Positions 45,209-55,490 of a DNA stretch of 64,000 nucleotides are shown piece after piece. The translations under genes were made by a program, and so were the position numbers. The first letter of the stretch is position 1. Each line of letters starts with the position of its first letter. The notes beneath the pieces are model-generated. The model did not search any database and had not been told where the DNA came from. It saw only the letters and a list, made by a program, of their open reading frames with translations. This stretch comes from Tretioscincus oriximinensis (taxonomy: Eukaryota; Chordata; Lepidosauria; Squamata; Gymnophthalmidae), in the NCBI GenBank assembly GCA_022410635.1, contig JAJVDF010000002.1:7325105-7389104 (forward strand), written 5' to 3'.

Positions 45209-45693
45209 TGTCATGAGCCACAGGCCGAGGCATCTATACTTCTTCTCTGCAGCTTACACAAAGCCGTCAGAGATATGTGTCTGGCGGGGGGGAGCAGATG
45301 GAATCTGCAACCACGCCCTAAATACCTTCCTTGTGGGCTGAACAAAAGCTCACGTTAGAAGGTAAACAAAAATACACTTGAGAGAGACTAATCAAACAAT
45401 ACCAAGGACGAGAGAAGATCCGAATAGTCATACACAAACCAAAACCAAACAAGCCATGAAATCTGCCAAGTAATCTAGATACACTCACATGGCAAATAAA
45501 CGACTTGTCTCTAGCAACTTGCTGGCAAGCTCAGGATGATTTATATAGCATTTCTCCCAGAGACGCTGAGTATGGCGAAGCTCCACCTGCTGTTTCTTGA
45601 CTGCTAGCAACTCCTAAACACTCCAGCCTGGGATTTCCCCTTGCTCAATCCTCAGAGCTTGAATCCTGCTCCAGATCAGACCTTACCATGACA
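45209..45693 (-). mobile_element. Solo LTR (class not determined)
   Basis: The 485-bp unit begins TGTCATGAGCC and ends ACCATGACA (TG..CA), with short inverted ends TGTCATG/CATGACA. Flanks CCACC and CTACC may be a diverged 5-bp target-site duplication. On the reverse strand a TATATAAA box sits about 150 bp from that strand's start. No internal coding region is present, so this is what remains after recombination between two LTRs. I cannot tell a Ty3-type from a retroviral LTR by eye. Confidence 0.65.
45540..45547 (-). promoter_or_regulatory. TATA box of the solo LTR
   Basis: TATATAAA on the reverse strand in GCTATATAAATC, in the position expected for an LTR promoter. Confidence 0.5.
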
Positions 45694-46176
45694 CTACCCA
45701 AAAGCAAAGCACCCTCTCCCACCATACCGGAAATCCCTTCCTCCAACCTAAGCCAAAATCTTTACCCTCAGGCATGGGATTTTTAAAAATGGTGAGCTTT
45801 CAATAGCCCTCATCCCGCTTCCTTTCTGTGTCCCCCTCCTTATTTGCAGAACTTATCTGGACTACAATGGTGGTAGTTGCAGTGAGTACAATCATTTTCC
45901 AGCCTGCCTACATGGTCAGCTCCCTACTGATAGTGGCAGTGAGAATGGCAGGTGCCTTTGGCTCCACTTGCCTGGTCTGCCCAGACAGACAGCTGGTTGC
46001 TAGCAGCTGCACACTTGTGTTCCTGCTCAGACTAACCAAGAGGAGCCATGGGGAGCAGGCTGTGGGCAGGAGTGCGCAAGAGAGAGGCTCCTTTGCCCTT
46101 GCCTTCTGAGCAAGGGGCCTCATAGTATCTTAGAGCCTAACAAGAAAAAAGTAAATGACGTGTGTTTTTGTATGAG
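45694..46176. other. Unassigned sequence
   Basis: Opposed frames at 45828-46109 (+) and 45908-46123 (-) have no domain. A reversed half of repeat F begins near 46126. Confidence 0.4.
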
Positions 46177-46257
46177 AGCATCTGAAGAAGACATGTCTAA
46201 TGGCTTATGCTACCTATTTTCTCTTGTTAGACTAAGGTGTGACAAGACTTCTTGCTA
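46126..46257 (+). repeat. Dispersed repeat F, copy 4, with inverted ends
   Basis: TCTTAGAGCCTAACAAGAAA at the left and TTTTCTCTTGTTAGACTAAGG at 46218-46237 are inverted copies, so the repeat can fold. Between them lie AGCATCTGAAGAAGACATGT and GGCTTATGCTACC. This copy shows repeat F may be a fold-back element. Confidence 0.6.
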
Positions 46258-47125
46258 GAAATGCTGGGACAGGCCATACCTGTACAAAAGGGACGGGTTG
46301 CACTTGAACCAAGATGGAATCAGACTGCTGGCATTTGATATTAAAAAGGTTGCAGAGCAGCTTTTGAACTGATATCTGGGGGAAAGCCGACAGGAGCTGG
46401 GCAGCATCCAGTTCGAGATAGTGTAAATACAATTGCTGAGGAACAGAATTATGCAGATAATATAGTATTGGAAGGGGAACCTGCATGTAGTATTCAAGTA
46501 AAAAGCAGTAATGAGCAAACTGTAGTTTCTCAGAAATTTATGGGGCCTAACTTGCACCGGAGAAGGGCATATAAATGCCTGTATGCAAATGCCAGAAGCC
46601 TCCGAGCAAAAATAGGTGAGTTGGAATGCTTAGTGAATTACAATAATGTCGATATTATTGGCATAAAACCTGGTGGACAGAAGAAAACCAATGGGATACA
46701 GTAATCCCAGGTTACAAACTAGAGCAGGTGGTTTTAGAACCAACCAGGGGAAAGGGAATCCTGGATTTAGTCCAAGGTAATGAACAGGACCTGATACAAG
46801 ATGTAACTGTAACTGATCCCATAGGAAACAGTGACCACAATACAATAACTTTCAACCTGAACGTGGATAGAAAATTGTCAAGCAGTTCTAACACAGAAAC
46901 CTTCAACTTTCACAGAGGAAATTTTCCCAAAATGAGGAAATTGGTAAAACGAAAATTAAAAAGGAAAGTGAGAAAAGTCCAGTCCCTTCAAAAAGCGTGG
47001 AAATTGTTTGCAAATACAATATTGGAAGCTCAAATAAAATGCATTCCCAAGAGAAGAAAGGGTTCTGCCAAGTCCAAGAAGACACCCGTATGGCTTACCT
47101 CTGCAGTAAAAGAAGTAATTAGAAT
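46255..47125 (+). mobile_element. L3-type (CR1-clade) LINE 5' part: ORF1 end and endonuclease
   Basis: Starts with the end of an ORF1: a frame at 46279-46360 reads KRDGLHLNQDGIRLLAF, the D-x-x-H block of the esterase (SGNH) domain in CR1 ORF1. The frame at 46468-46704 has KCLYANARSLRAKIGELECL and NNVDIIGI, the start of an APE-type endonuclease. The frame at 46728-47130 has GILDLVQGNEQDLIQDV and GNSDHNTITF, the SDH block at the end of that domain, then KKTPVWLTSAVKEVI before the RT. The middle of the endonuclease is deleted near 46715-46730. It is dead. Confidence 0.8.
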
Positions 47126-47132
47126 TACATCA

Positions 47133-47725
47133 AGCCCAGCATTCTTTCTCACACAGAGACCCACTAGATGCACCTGGGCAGTCTGAACAGAGGAAACCAA
47201 ATATGCACCTGTTCATGACTCCCTGCAAATGGTATCTCAGGAGTCCTGCCTGTAGCTCCATCCTGGAGACAACATCCAGATATCCATCCTAGTACCCATT
47301 TATACCCTTGGTGTCCATAAACCTGTCTAGTCCTGTCTTGAAACTATCCAAGCTGTTAGCTACCACTACCTCTTCAGGAAGTAAATTCCACAGGCCGATG
47401 ACCCTCTGGGTAAAACAATACTTTCCTTTGTCTGTTCTCACTTTTCTACCCATCATTTTCAAGGAGTGCCCTCTGGTCCTAGTGCTGTGTGATAGAGAAA
47501 ACACTTTTTCTCTATTCACCCTATCCATCCCATGCATGATTTTGTACACTTCAATCAGATCCACCTACCAAACATCTCCTTTCAAGGCTGAAGAGGCCCA
47601 GACATTGCAGTCTGACTTCATAAGGGAGGTGCTCCAAACCCTTGATCATTTTTTTGCCCTTTTTTGCACCTTCTCTAGTTCCACAATATCCCTCTTGAGA
47701 TGTGATGACCAGAACTGAACACAGT
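47133..47725 (-). mobile_element. L3-type LINE 3' part, opposite orientation
   Basis: Reverse-strand frame 47289-47564 reads LIEVYKIMHGMDRVNREKVF..MDTKGINGY, matching the end of the 30645-31646 frame. The upstream region to 47725 continues the RT thumb. The terminal TTCTTATG tail is missing: the copy is cut at 47133, right where the plus-strand L3-type 5' part ends. The two could be rearranged pieces of one insertion. Confidence 0.85.
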
Positions 47726-47899
47726 TCAGTTCATTCAAGACCAGGATACTGAACTATATGGTTTAACTGGATTAGGTTCACGAGGATTTCTCCTGTAATG
47801 TTCTTATGTTAACCATATTCAGTCTAAGATCAAATATATCCATTCAGGATGATCAACGTCTGCCGGAATTACCTGGATTTTTGGCCATCAGTCAATCAA

Positions 47900-48115
47900 T
47901 AGTAGATTTACATTAGATGTCAGAAAAAACTTTCTAACAGTAAGGGTGATAAACCAGTGGAACAGTTTGCCACAGGAAGTGATAAGTTCTCCCTCATTGG
48001 AGGTCTTCAAACTGGACAGTTATTTGTCTGGGATGGTTTAAAGAATCCTGCATTGAGCAGGGGGTTGGACCCGATGATCCTGGAGGTTCCTTCCAACTCT
48101 ATGATTTTATGAAAA
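47900..48115 (+). mobile_element. CR1 LINE 3' end
   Basis: TTAGATGTCAGAAAAAACTT, GGGTGATAAACCAGTGGAAC, GTCTGGGATGGTTTAAAG, GAGCAGGGGGTTGGACCCGA and CCAACTCTATGATTTTATG. The same end as 52750-52980. Confidence 0.85.
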
Positions 48116-48779
48116 CACAGAACCATTAATTTAAAATAATAACAACAATAATAATAGAAAAATTGTGCCTCCAATTTTAATACAGAAAATCATTTTTAGT
48201 TTGTCCTGGATCACAAATCAGAGAAACATTGCTTTAAAAGAATATCCCACCCTTGGAAATCATTCCATGTGTGCACATGAAAGCTAAGAATATGCAGCTT
48301 TCCATAATCTATTGTAAAATGCTCAATATCCTGCTGTTTTAAATACACCTTGCTCTTATTTAATACATCAATGGAAGGACTTGTGGAATCCATCTGTTCC
48401 AAAGATGTATTGTGGCCTGAGCCGAATACAACACCAAAATACCAGTTGCAGTTATTAATGGGCAGGGAGCTTGCCATAATCTCTTTCCTTGGTTTATTAC
48501 ACAGCATTTTTTGATTTCCCACCCCTTTTTGTTTTGTGTTTCAATAACATTGCCAATGTATCTGAGTCAAGATGAACATGCTGATGTGTCTCCTAACATA
48601 TGGCCAAGAATCTTGATGGCCGCAGTTGGTGGTCTGGGAATTACAGGCAAAAGGGGGGATTTGCTTAGACTAAATGTCCTTTGAGTTCAATAGAACCACT
48701 ACTGACTGAAGCAAGCGCTCCCGTCTCTGAGCTCATGCAGTGCGAGTGCTAGTATGTAAAACTAATTAGCCTCCTTTTG
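48116..48779. other. Unassigned sequence
   Basis: A reverse-strand 103-codon frame (48211-48522) has no recognisable domain; taken as chance. Confidence 0.35.
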
Positions 48780-48992
48780 AGAACTCCTCCCCCTCTCCTC
48801 CCTTTTCCCCATCTAACTTTTTCATTAAGGTAATTAATTGCTACATTCCCAGTAACACATAGATTGGGGCTTTGGGATTAAGGGACGTGACTGAGTAGTT
48901 AATTCGAAGTGTAAACACCTCGGGTGTTCCTGTTGAGCATGATTTTCTTACTGGCTGGAGTTAAATAATGGCTTTGGAAAGAAAGGTTAAAA
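48780..48992. other. Candidate conserved non-coding block
   Basis: GGTAATTAATTGCTACATTC, GGGATTAAGGGACGTGACTG, AGTAGTTAATTCGAAGTG and GTAAACACCTCGGGTGTTCC: dense homeodomain, Fox and palindromic words without repeat marks. Inference only. Confidence 0.28.
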
Positions 48993-49050
48993 TGTGTGCG
49001 GTGTGTGTCTGCGTGCATGCACATGTGCACGCACGCATGCACGCACGTGC
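48993..49050 (+). repeat. Alternating purine-pyrimidine tract (Z-DNA-prone)
   Basis: TGTGTGCGGTGTGTGTCTGC followed by GTGCATGCACATGTGCACGC and further ACGCACGCATGC-type words: almost strict alternation over ~55 bp. Confidence 0.8.
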
Positions 49051-50347
49051 AAAGGTCTAGTAGATTTCAATCGCTTGTGACTTCTCTGCGACATTCTTGG
49101 GAACGTTCTTTTATACAGTTTGATTTCTTTACGTGACTGTCAACTTTAGTTACTTTTTTGAAAAAGGAGAAAAGGATTGTTTGTGGGAATAGGGAAGAGA
49201 AGAGAGAAAGAGAGGGAGAGAGACAGAACGAGAGAGGAACGTGCAATATATTAGAAACATGAGTAGGTGCCCCAGTTTGTCCATCAGTCTTGGAATCATT
49301 TTATTTATATATTTTCTAAAGGATTAGGCGTAATCAGTTCCAGAGGATGTACTCAGGAGCGCTGGCTGTGTACGCTTTCTTGGCAATTCCTGTGAATATT
49401 TTATACCATCTCATAGTGCTTTGCTTTGTGCTGTGGCTTGAAGGAGATGGTGTTAATGTTTTGAATTCAGTGGCAGCATTAGTTAATCTGTTCCATGTTG
49501 CTGGATGCTCTGCTGAAAAATAAAAATAAGAAGTCAGGTTTTAATCTGAGTCATGGCTTACCAAAGTCCTGCAATTGGAGCTTATATATAATTCCCAGGG
49601 CAAGGCCTACTCTTGAGATTTGTAAACAGGACCTTTAAGCATGTGTAGAATATTTTTACCCCACTATTTCACACCACTGATGTTGGAAGAGAAGGGTTTA
49701 TTTCTGTCAAAAGCATTTTAGAATGTCAAAAAAATGCTAANAATGCGATGTTCCCCAGTAAGAACCAGTAAAGCCCATTCCTAGGCTAGAGTAAAGATCC
49801 TGATTGATTGATTAATTGATTGTTTAATTCATTCATTCTTTCCCTCACACATTCATTTTATTTTACAGATTTATATCCCACTCTGTTCCAAAGGCCTCCT
49901 AGAAGACCATAAGAAGGACAAAACAACAAGCAGAGTCTAGAAAAAAATATATTTTTAAATCTTGGGCATAGCATAATGTGCTTTGGACTGATTATAGTAA
50001 AATTACCATAAAAAAGATAAATTAGTTAATACAATGACAAGGTCTTTAGGAAAGGTACTTACTGTAAAGAGTAAAGAGATGCGTCTTTATGTGAAACTTA
50101 AGTAGAGTCAGTAAGGTTGCTTGACATATCTTAGAGAAGATTTGATTTATAGTCTGATTTACAGTCTGAGGCCACTATATATCACTGAAATTCTTTACCT
50201 TTATTTAACTGCATTAATCTACATAAATCTTACCCTTCAGATTCTGTGGTTTTGTGGTTGTTCATTTTGCAGAGGGGAAATTTGTTTTTTGGACTGTGTT
50301 CCTTTTCTCTCCTTTTGGGATTTTGGTAGTTTGGTTTCAGTCTGAGG
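49051..50347. other. Unassigned sequence (~1.3 kb)
   Basis: A GA-rich patch at 49190-49242. A TGATTGAT run and a decayed L2-like tail (TTTATATCCCACTCTGTTCC) at 49800-49925 on the reverse strand. No gene. Confidence 0.45.
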
Positions 50348-50892
50348 TAGGCTGGCCAGATCCCCCCCACTTTTTTGGGGGAGGAAACCCGGTTTGGGGG
50401 TGTCTTCCCCGCCCACCCATGGGGCGAGCCATTTCCCCGTTTTTTGCTGAGGAAAAAAAAATAAAAAAATTAAAAGATATATTTTTGAAAAAATTCACTG
50501 CAGCACCACTAGGGGGCTCTGGCATCTGAGACCAGTTCCTGAAGGCACCCTCCCCTCTGTAAAAAAAAATTCTCACACACTTCAAAACTTTCTCGCACAC
50601 TTCGAAAAANTTTTTTTAATTTTTTTTTNAAAAAATCGCTGCACCACCACTAGGGGATTCTGATAACTGGGGCCAGCTTCTGAAGGCACCTTCCCCACTG
50701 TAAAAAAAATTCTGATGTACTCCAAAATTCTCAGTTTAAAAATTCTCACATACTTAAAAAAATTCTCAATTTCTCAGGCGGGAATTTTGGAAGGAAATGC
50801 ATGTTGGTGGGTAATTTGCATATTTATGAATATGCAAATTAGCATGAATATTAATTACTCTGGTTTGGGTCTCAGAAAATCTGGTCAGTCTC
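50348..50892. mobile_element. Long relative of the family C fold-back element
   Basis: Left end TAGGCTGGCCAGATCCCC and right end AAAATCTGGTCAGTCTC match the family C ends. The left arm repeats the AACCCGGTTTGGGGGTGTCT and GTTTTTTGCTGAGGAAAAAA landmarks of the short copies. The middle has a ~130-bp tandem duplication (CTGCAGCACCACTAGGGGGC.. and CTGCACCACCACTAGGGG..). Perfect 8-bp repeats GTCTGAGG lie outside both ends (50340-50347 and 50893-50900). It encodes no transposase. Confidence 0.65.
50812..50841. promoter_or_regulatory. Perfect palindrome of octamer motifs
   Basis: TAATTTGCATAT and ATATGCAAATTA are perfect 12-bp inverted arms around a 6-base loop (TTATGA). Each arm holds an ATTTGCAT/ATGCAAAT octamer, the POU-factor site, and an outer TAAT. 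It lies inside the long family C element. Binding is inference. Confidence 0.5.
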
Positions 50893-50949
50893 GTCTGAGG
50901 CCATCACAAAAATGCCTTCTCACATATTCTGGCTCTCTTAATTGCTGGA

Positions 50950-51110
50950 AATGGTAGTATAGTAATGATTTAAGTGGCTGGACTCTTATCTGGTAGTCTA
51001 CTGATTTGATTCCATCCTCCTCCATGAAGTCAGCTAGGTGATTATGTTACAGTTCTCTCATCCCCACCTCCCCATGGGAACAAAAGCTATGTGCACTAAC
51101 CTTTTATAAA
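50950..51110 (+). mobile_element. Old squamate SINE
   Basis: ATGGTAGTATAGTAATGATT (A box region), GACTCTTATCTGGTAGTCTA, CTGATTTGATTCCATCCTCC (B box region), GTTACAGTTCTCTCATCCCC. Diverged; the 3' tail is lost. Confidence 0.65.
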
Positions 51111-51128
51111 AGAAGCATTATAAGTAGT

Positions 51129-51170
<42 letters not shown>

Positions 51171-51192
51171 AATAATAATAATAATAATAATA
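51129..51192 (+). repeat. Microsatellite (AAC)n then (AAT)n
   Basis: About 13 AAC units followed by about 8 AAT units, likely grown from the SINE's lost tail. Confidence 0.95.
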
Positions 51193-51489
51193 TGGTACAT
51201 CTTGGGCATGGGCAGGTCTATGTGAGAGGATATTTTGATCACTTCTTTCCCCACAGTTGGAATGGAGCTTATGAGCAAAGTCAGTTGTAAGGAGGTTCTC
51301 ATCCTCTGTGCATTCATTTAAAATTGCCTCCCATTATTGTCCCAGAACAGTCACAACAAAGGGCAGTTTGAAAGCAGATTCAGAATCTGGGTTGTTTGGA
51401 GATCTGGGACATTGCCTACTTTGTCTTTAAGGTGCAGGTATCTCTGGGAGCCCCTCCTCTTTTCTACATCCAAAAGTGAGTATAGTTAA

Positions 51490-51650
51490 ATGGAGCCCTG
51501 CTAGATCAGGCCATCTAGGCCATCATCCTGTATCATACAATGGTCCTCCAATTGTTTGGGGGCAACTTAAGCAGAAGATGGAAGCAAAATCTTTGCTCGT
51601 TCTTGAATCCCTGCAACTAGGCATTTGATAGAATTACTGGAAGAAATGGA
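51490..51650 (-). mobile_element. Old L3-type LINE 3' region
   Basis: TGGAGCCCTGCTAGATCAGG, CATCATCCTGTATCATACAA, GAATCCCTGCAACTAGGCAT: reverse-strand 3' UTR landmarks, diverged, tail missing. A further trace may lie at 51880-51960. Confidence 0.6.
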
Positions 51651-51987
51651 AGACGGGGTGTTGCATTTTTCATGGGAAACAGGAAATTTCAGCATGTGCT
51701 GTCAGCACTGTAAGCTGCACTTGCAGAAATTGTTTTAGTTTTACAATCAATAAGGATACGGCATTCCTGCCCTGCTTTTTTCGGGTAACCTTAGCTTTAT
51801 AGCAGAGATGTCAAACTGATAACCCTCCAGATATTCCTGAATCACAACTCCTAACATTCCATTTGTTTAGCAGAGTGGCTTTGCCCACCAATTGTTTTTA
51901 GGCATCTCAAGTAGTAGACAAAAGCAGAACCTCAACCTGTTCTCTGATCTGATCTATCTGGTATTTTCTAGCTCCAGCTAAAACATT

Positions 51988-52254
51988 TTATGCCCAAATT
52001 CTCAGGTGGGCCAGGTGCAAGAAGCACTTGTGAGGCTGCTGTCTAACCATAGTATGGATCTGGTCATAGATCACATCCCCATGGATGATTTCTACCGCGT
52101 TGGTAGCAACATTACCTTCAATCTGCTTCACGAAGTCACACATGTACAATGATCCACTTGCTAAAAAGGACCATTGTTGGAGAATTTCTAGCCACCACAG
52201 CTGATTCAACAGTTGGCATTTTGTAAAATCCGAAAGAAAGCTTTGTGGGGACAT
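51988..52254 (-). other. Unrecognised 88-codon open frame
   Basis: Open frame with an ATG and a stop, ending ..TMVRQQPHKCFLHLAHLRIW. Unlike most frames here it lies outside any repeat I can name and reads like real protein (mixed composition, a CDFVKQIEGNVATNAVEI stretch). I do not recognise a family. It could be part of a processed pseudogene; no poly(A) or splice evidence is seen. Confidence 0.2.
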
Positions 52255-52439
52255 TCAGCTATGTGAATCTGGCAAATCTCGCGAGACTTCAGGGTGACAC
52301 GTAAATGTTCGTTGGCTCTTGACTCACTGAGAATACCTGGGAATTGTAGGAAGGCTTGCAAAGAATGCTGATAATTCTAGTAAGGCTGGTACAGCAATGC
52401 TTTATGGGGCTCATCTGATGATGAGATTGCTAGGCAATG

Positions 52440-52980
52440 TATTGGAGCAGTGTGGAAGTTTTGAGATAAATAGTACTTTGGTACGACCACACTTGGAATA
52501 CTGTGTTCAGTTCTGGGGGGCCCAATTTAAAAAGGACATTGATAAACTAGAGCAAGTACAAAAGAGAGTTACAAGGATGGTGAGGAAAGATTAAAGGATC
52601 TAGGGATGTTTAGTCTTCAAAAGAGAAGACTGAGAGGAGACCTGATAGCTGTCTACAAATATTTCAAGGGCTGTCACAGAGCAGAGGGATCAACATTGTT
52701 CTCATTAGCACATGGAAGGACTAGAAACAATGGAATGAAACTGCAAGGGAGTAGATTTAGATTAGATATCAGAAAAAACCTTCTAACAGTCAGGGTGATA
52801 AACCAGTGGAACAGTTTGCCACAGGGGGTGGTGAGTTCGCTTTCCCTGGAAGTCTTCAAACAGAGACTGGACAGTCATCTGTCTGGGATGGTTTAATGAA
52901 TCCTGCATCGAGCAGGGGGTTGGACCCGATGACCCTGGAGGTCCCTTCCGACTCTATGATTCTATGATTCTATGATTCTA
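52440..52980 (+). mobile_element. CR1 LINE, C-terminal end and complete 3' end
   Basis: Covers the last ~150 codons of CR1 ORF2 and the 3' end, closing with GACCCTGGAGGTCCCTTCCG, ACTCTATG and three ATTCTATG repeats. The best-preserved CR1 tail here. 5'-truncated near 52440. Confidence 0.9.
52457..52896 (+). pseudogene. CR1 ORF2 C-terminus, two frames
   Basis: The first frame (to 52594) has [20 protein letters not shown] and [12 protein letters not shown]. The second (52606-52896) has RRLRGDLIAVYKYFKG, LDIRKNLLTVRVINQWNSLP and a final LEVFKQRLDSHL. One frameshift lies near 52595. This part follows the RT in CR1-clade proteins. Inactive. Confidence 0.85.
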
Positions 52981-54119
52981 GATGAGGATGGATTGCGAAC
53001 GAGTTTTAAAAGAAATAATGAGGCAAACCATGTGGTGAAGCAGTTTGCCTGGTTAAGGAAGTGGACGTATTTTGCTTAGAATTGTACTTACAATCAATAC
53101 TGAAACCAGAATGAGAAATGCTGCCAGTAAGCCACTCATGGAGGGATTTTTTGGAACAAATTATCAAATAGTTTCTGGGTCATGTTCATTAATATCTAAT
53201 TATTTGAAAGCAAAATTTACTGAAATAACTTATTAGGTCTTTCAGGTGGTCTATCTGGTGTAGGGAAAGAGGGGGCCTTTTTGGTGGCAACACCTACCTT
53301 AATCAGCTAGAACATTGAATGACTAGCCATGATATACCTTTTGCTGGCTCCTGTGGAGAGAGAGATACAGGTTTCTGCCCCATATCTCCCTTGTGTCTAG
53401 TCCAGTCAATAATAGAGACATAACCCAAATAGTCTGTATTTTGTTGCAAAAGCCAGTGGATTGAATTTATAAGAGATGGAAAGGAAAGAAATTATTCCCT
53501 CCACCCCCATGTAAACAGTTCTTTCCGTGTGCTATTGACACAGATTACCGCATGTAGAGATTGTCTGATTATGCTGTTGCGTATGAATTTATTGCTTCCA
53601 GATAAGGTCAATGTATACTGCATAACAAGGAATGCACACTAACAAAGAGGCTAAGCCAAGCGACTGTGTGTTGGAATCCTTTGTCTGAAGTTCAGCCTTT
53701 GCCTGTCTTGGAGTGACAGGATCAGGGAAGAATTTTCTGTGACTAATTAGGTTTCAACTTGCCAGAGAGAAAATGGACATTGGCAGACTATTGTAGAATG
53801 GTGAAGCAGGGTTTGAACTAGATTGAACTTAATTTCCTTTGCACTGAAAGGAAAGAAAGATTAACGAAATATCCCCAAATCCATCCTGTTAGTTTTTTAT
53901 TAAATCAGCAAATGAAATTTAAGCTCCAATTCTGTTATAAAATCTTTTCCTGTAGATTGAGTTTCAGCAAACACAAGTGAAGTGGACAGTCTCCCGTTTC
54001 AGCATTTCAGATATGAAAATTGCATTAGTTCAATCAACAGCCCACATTACTTTAGACAAATGCCATGTTAAAAAGAGAAAGAGACACAAATATTGCCTGC
54101 TTCATTTATCACTCATAAA
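52981..54119. other. Unassigned sequence (~1.1 kb)
   Basis: No repeat or exon recognised. 53500-53690 is non-repetitive and could be examined for conservation. Confidence 0.35.
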
Positions 54120-54453
54120 TCCTCTCTCCCTCCTTCTCTTACTCCTCCCTCCCTTACTCCCTCTTTCCTTCCCCTTCTCTCATTCCTTTCCCTCCCTCCC
54201 TTTTCCTTCCCTCTCTCCTTTCCTCCCTCTTCCTTTCCTTCACTCCCTCTTCTCTTCCTTCCTTTTCCTCCCTCTTCCTTTCTCTCCCTCCCTCTTTCCT
54301 CCCTCTTTCCTTCCCTTCCTCTTTCCTTTCCTCCCTCCCTCTCTCCTTCCCTCCCTCTTCCTTTCCCTCCCTCTTTCCTTTCCTTCCTTTTTCCCTCCGT
54401 TCCCTCCCTCTTCCCTTCCCTCCCTCCTTCCTTTCTCTCCCTCTTTTCCTTCA
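54120..54453 (+). repeat. 330-bp polypyrimidine tract
   Basis: Almost pure C/T on the + strand, built from CCTT, CCCT and CTCTTT units with rare A or G breaks. It creates long false frames on both strands (Leu/Ser/Pro one way, Glu/Lys/Arg/Gly the other). Mirror-symmetric parts could form triplex (H-DNA). Confidence 0.95.
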
Positions 54454-55224
54454 CTCACACCTTTTCTTCATCAGGCATCTCTATTTCAATTTTTCATACC
54501 TTTTTTCTTGATTATTTTAAACCAGGCCTCTAAGGAAAAAGAACAAGTGCACATTTACTTTTAAGCAGTCTTCAATCCTAAGGAATGAACTTAATCTGTC
54601 TATTATTTTTTCCTGGTTTGGTCTAGGGGGTAAACAGGTTAAATTCATTCTTCAATGCTGAAGAAGTTTTAAAAGTAAATGTGCGACCAGGGCTTTGTGT
54701 CTGCATTTGGACAGTTAAAACTGTATTTTCAATTCTGTTTCTTCCACTCTACCTTTTAGACAGCAGGAGAACTCATTTCTACCGTTGTAAGAATTATAAG
54801 TCGTTTTGTAATATGTGTGCAAGTATGTCATGCAAAGCAAATTGGAACCTGTCATTTCCAATTGCTAATAAAGGCTTTTTCAGATGACAGATATTCTACA
54901 TGCTTCCAGTAGTCTCAATTTTCTGTTCTCATTTCTCCCTGTTCCGAACTGTAGTAATTTCAAAGCATCGTTTTTTTTGAGACGACTTAAGAAGACCAGT
55001 TTTTTTTTNAAAAGTGGCTGAAGAGTTCCATGCGTTCCTAAGAGAGAACTGAGAACACTTCCTAGGATAAGAAATTCCCACCCATAAAGGAGGTGTTAGG
55101 GCTGAGAAGAATGAGAAGGTTATAGGGCTGAGATGAAATAATTACTGATGCTTGGATCAGAAGCAGATTTGGCTGCCTCCAGACACAAGAAAGAAGTAGT
55201 CTGATGACTGGAACAATTAGATGG
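54454..55224. other. Unassigned sequence
   Basis: No gene or element recognised. Confidence 0.4.
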
Positions 55225-55490
55225 AATCATATTCCAATTAGCTACCGAGCCCAATTCAAAGTATTAACTTTGAGCCCCTCCTGGTTGTACCACCCCTTTC
55301 AACAACCAATGGAGTGGGAACCTGTGGCAGGCCTTCTCTGTAATTGCCCCCAGTCTATGAAACAGTCTCCCCCTCGAGGTGCATCTGTCATCATCATTGT
55401 ATTCCTTTAGAAGGTCTTTTATTGTTGGCCGCCCTGAGATTTTCGAGTATGGNGCAGGGTAGAAGTATAAATAAATAATTCAGGGAGCAT
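55225..55490 (+). mobile_element. L2 LINE 3' end
   Basis: TAGCTACCGAGCCCAATTCA, AGTATTAACTTTGAGC, GTGGCAGGCCTTCTCTG, TTTAGAAGGTCTTTTATTGT, TGGCCGCCCTGAGATTTTCG, then ATAAATAAAT. Frames are broken; one N. Confidence 0.8.

Noticed and set aside
53977..54564. A 195-codon frame and overlapping 113-146 codon frames on both strands
   Set aside because: Entirely explained by the polypyrimidine tract; the products are Leu/Ser/Pro or Glu/Lys/Arg/Gly strings.
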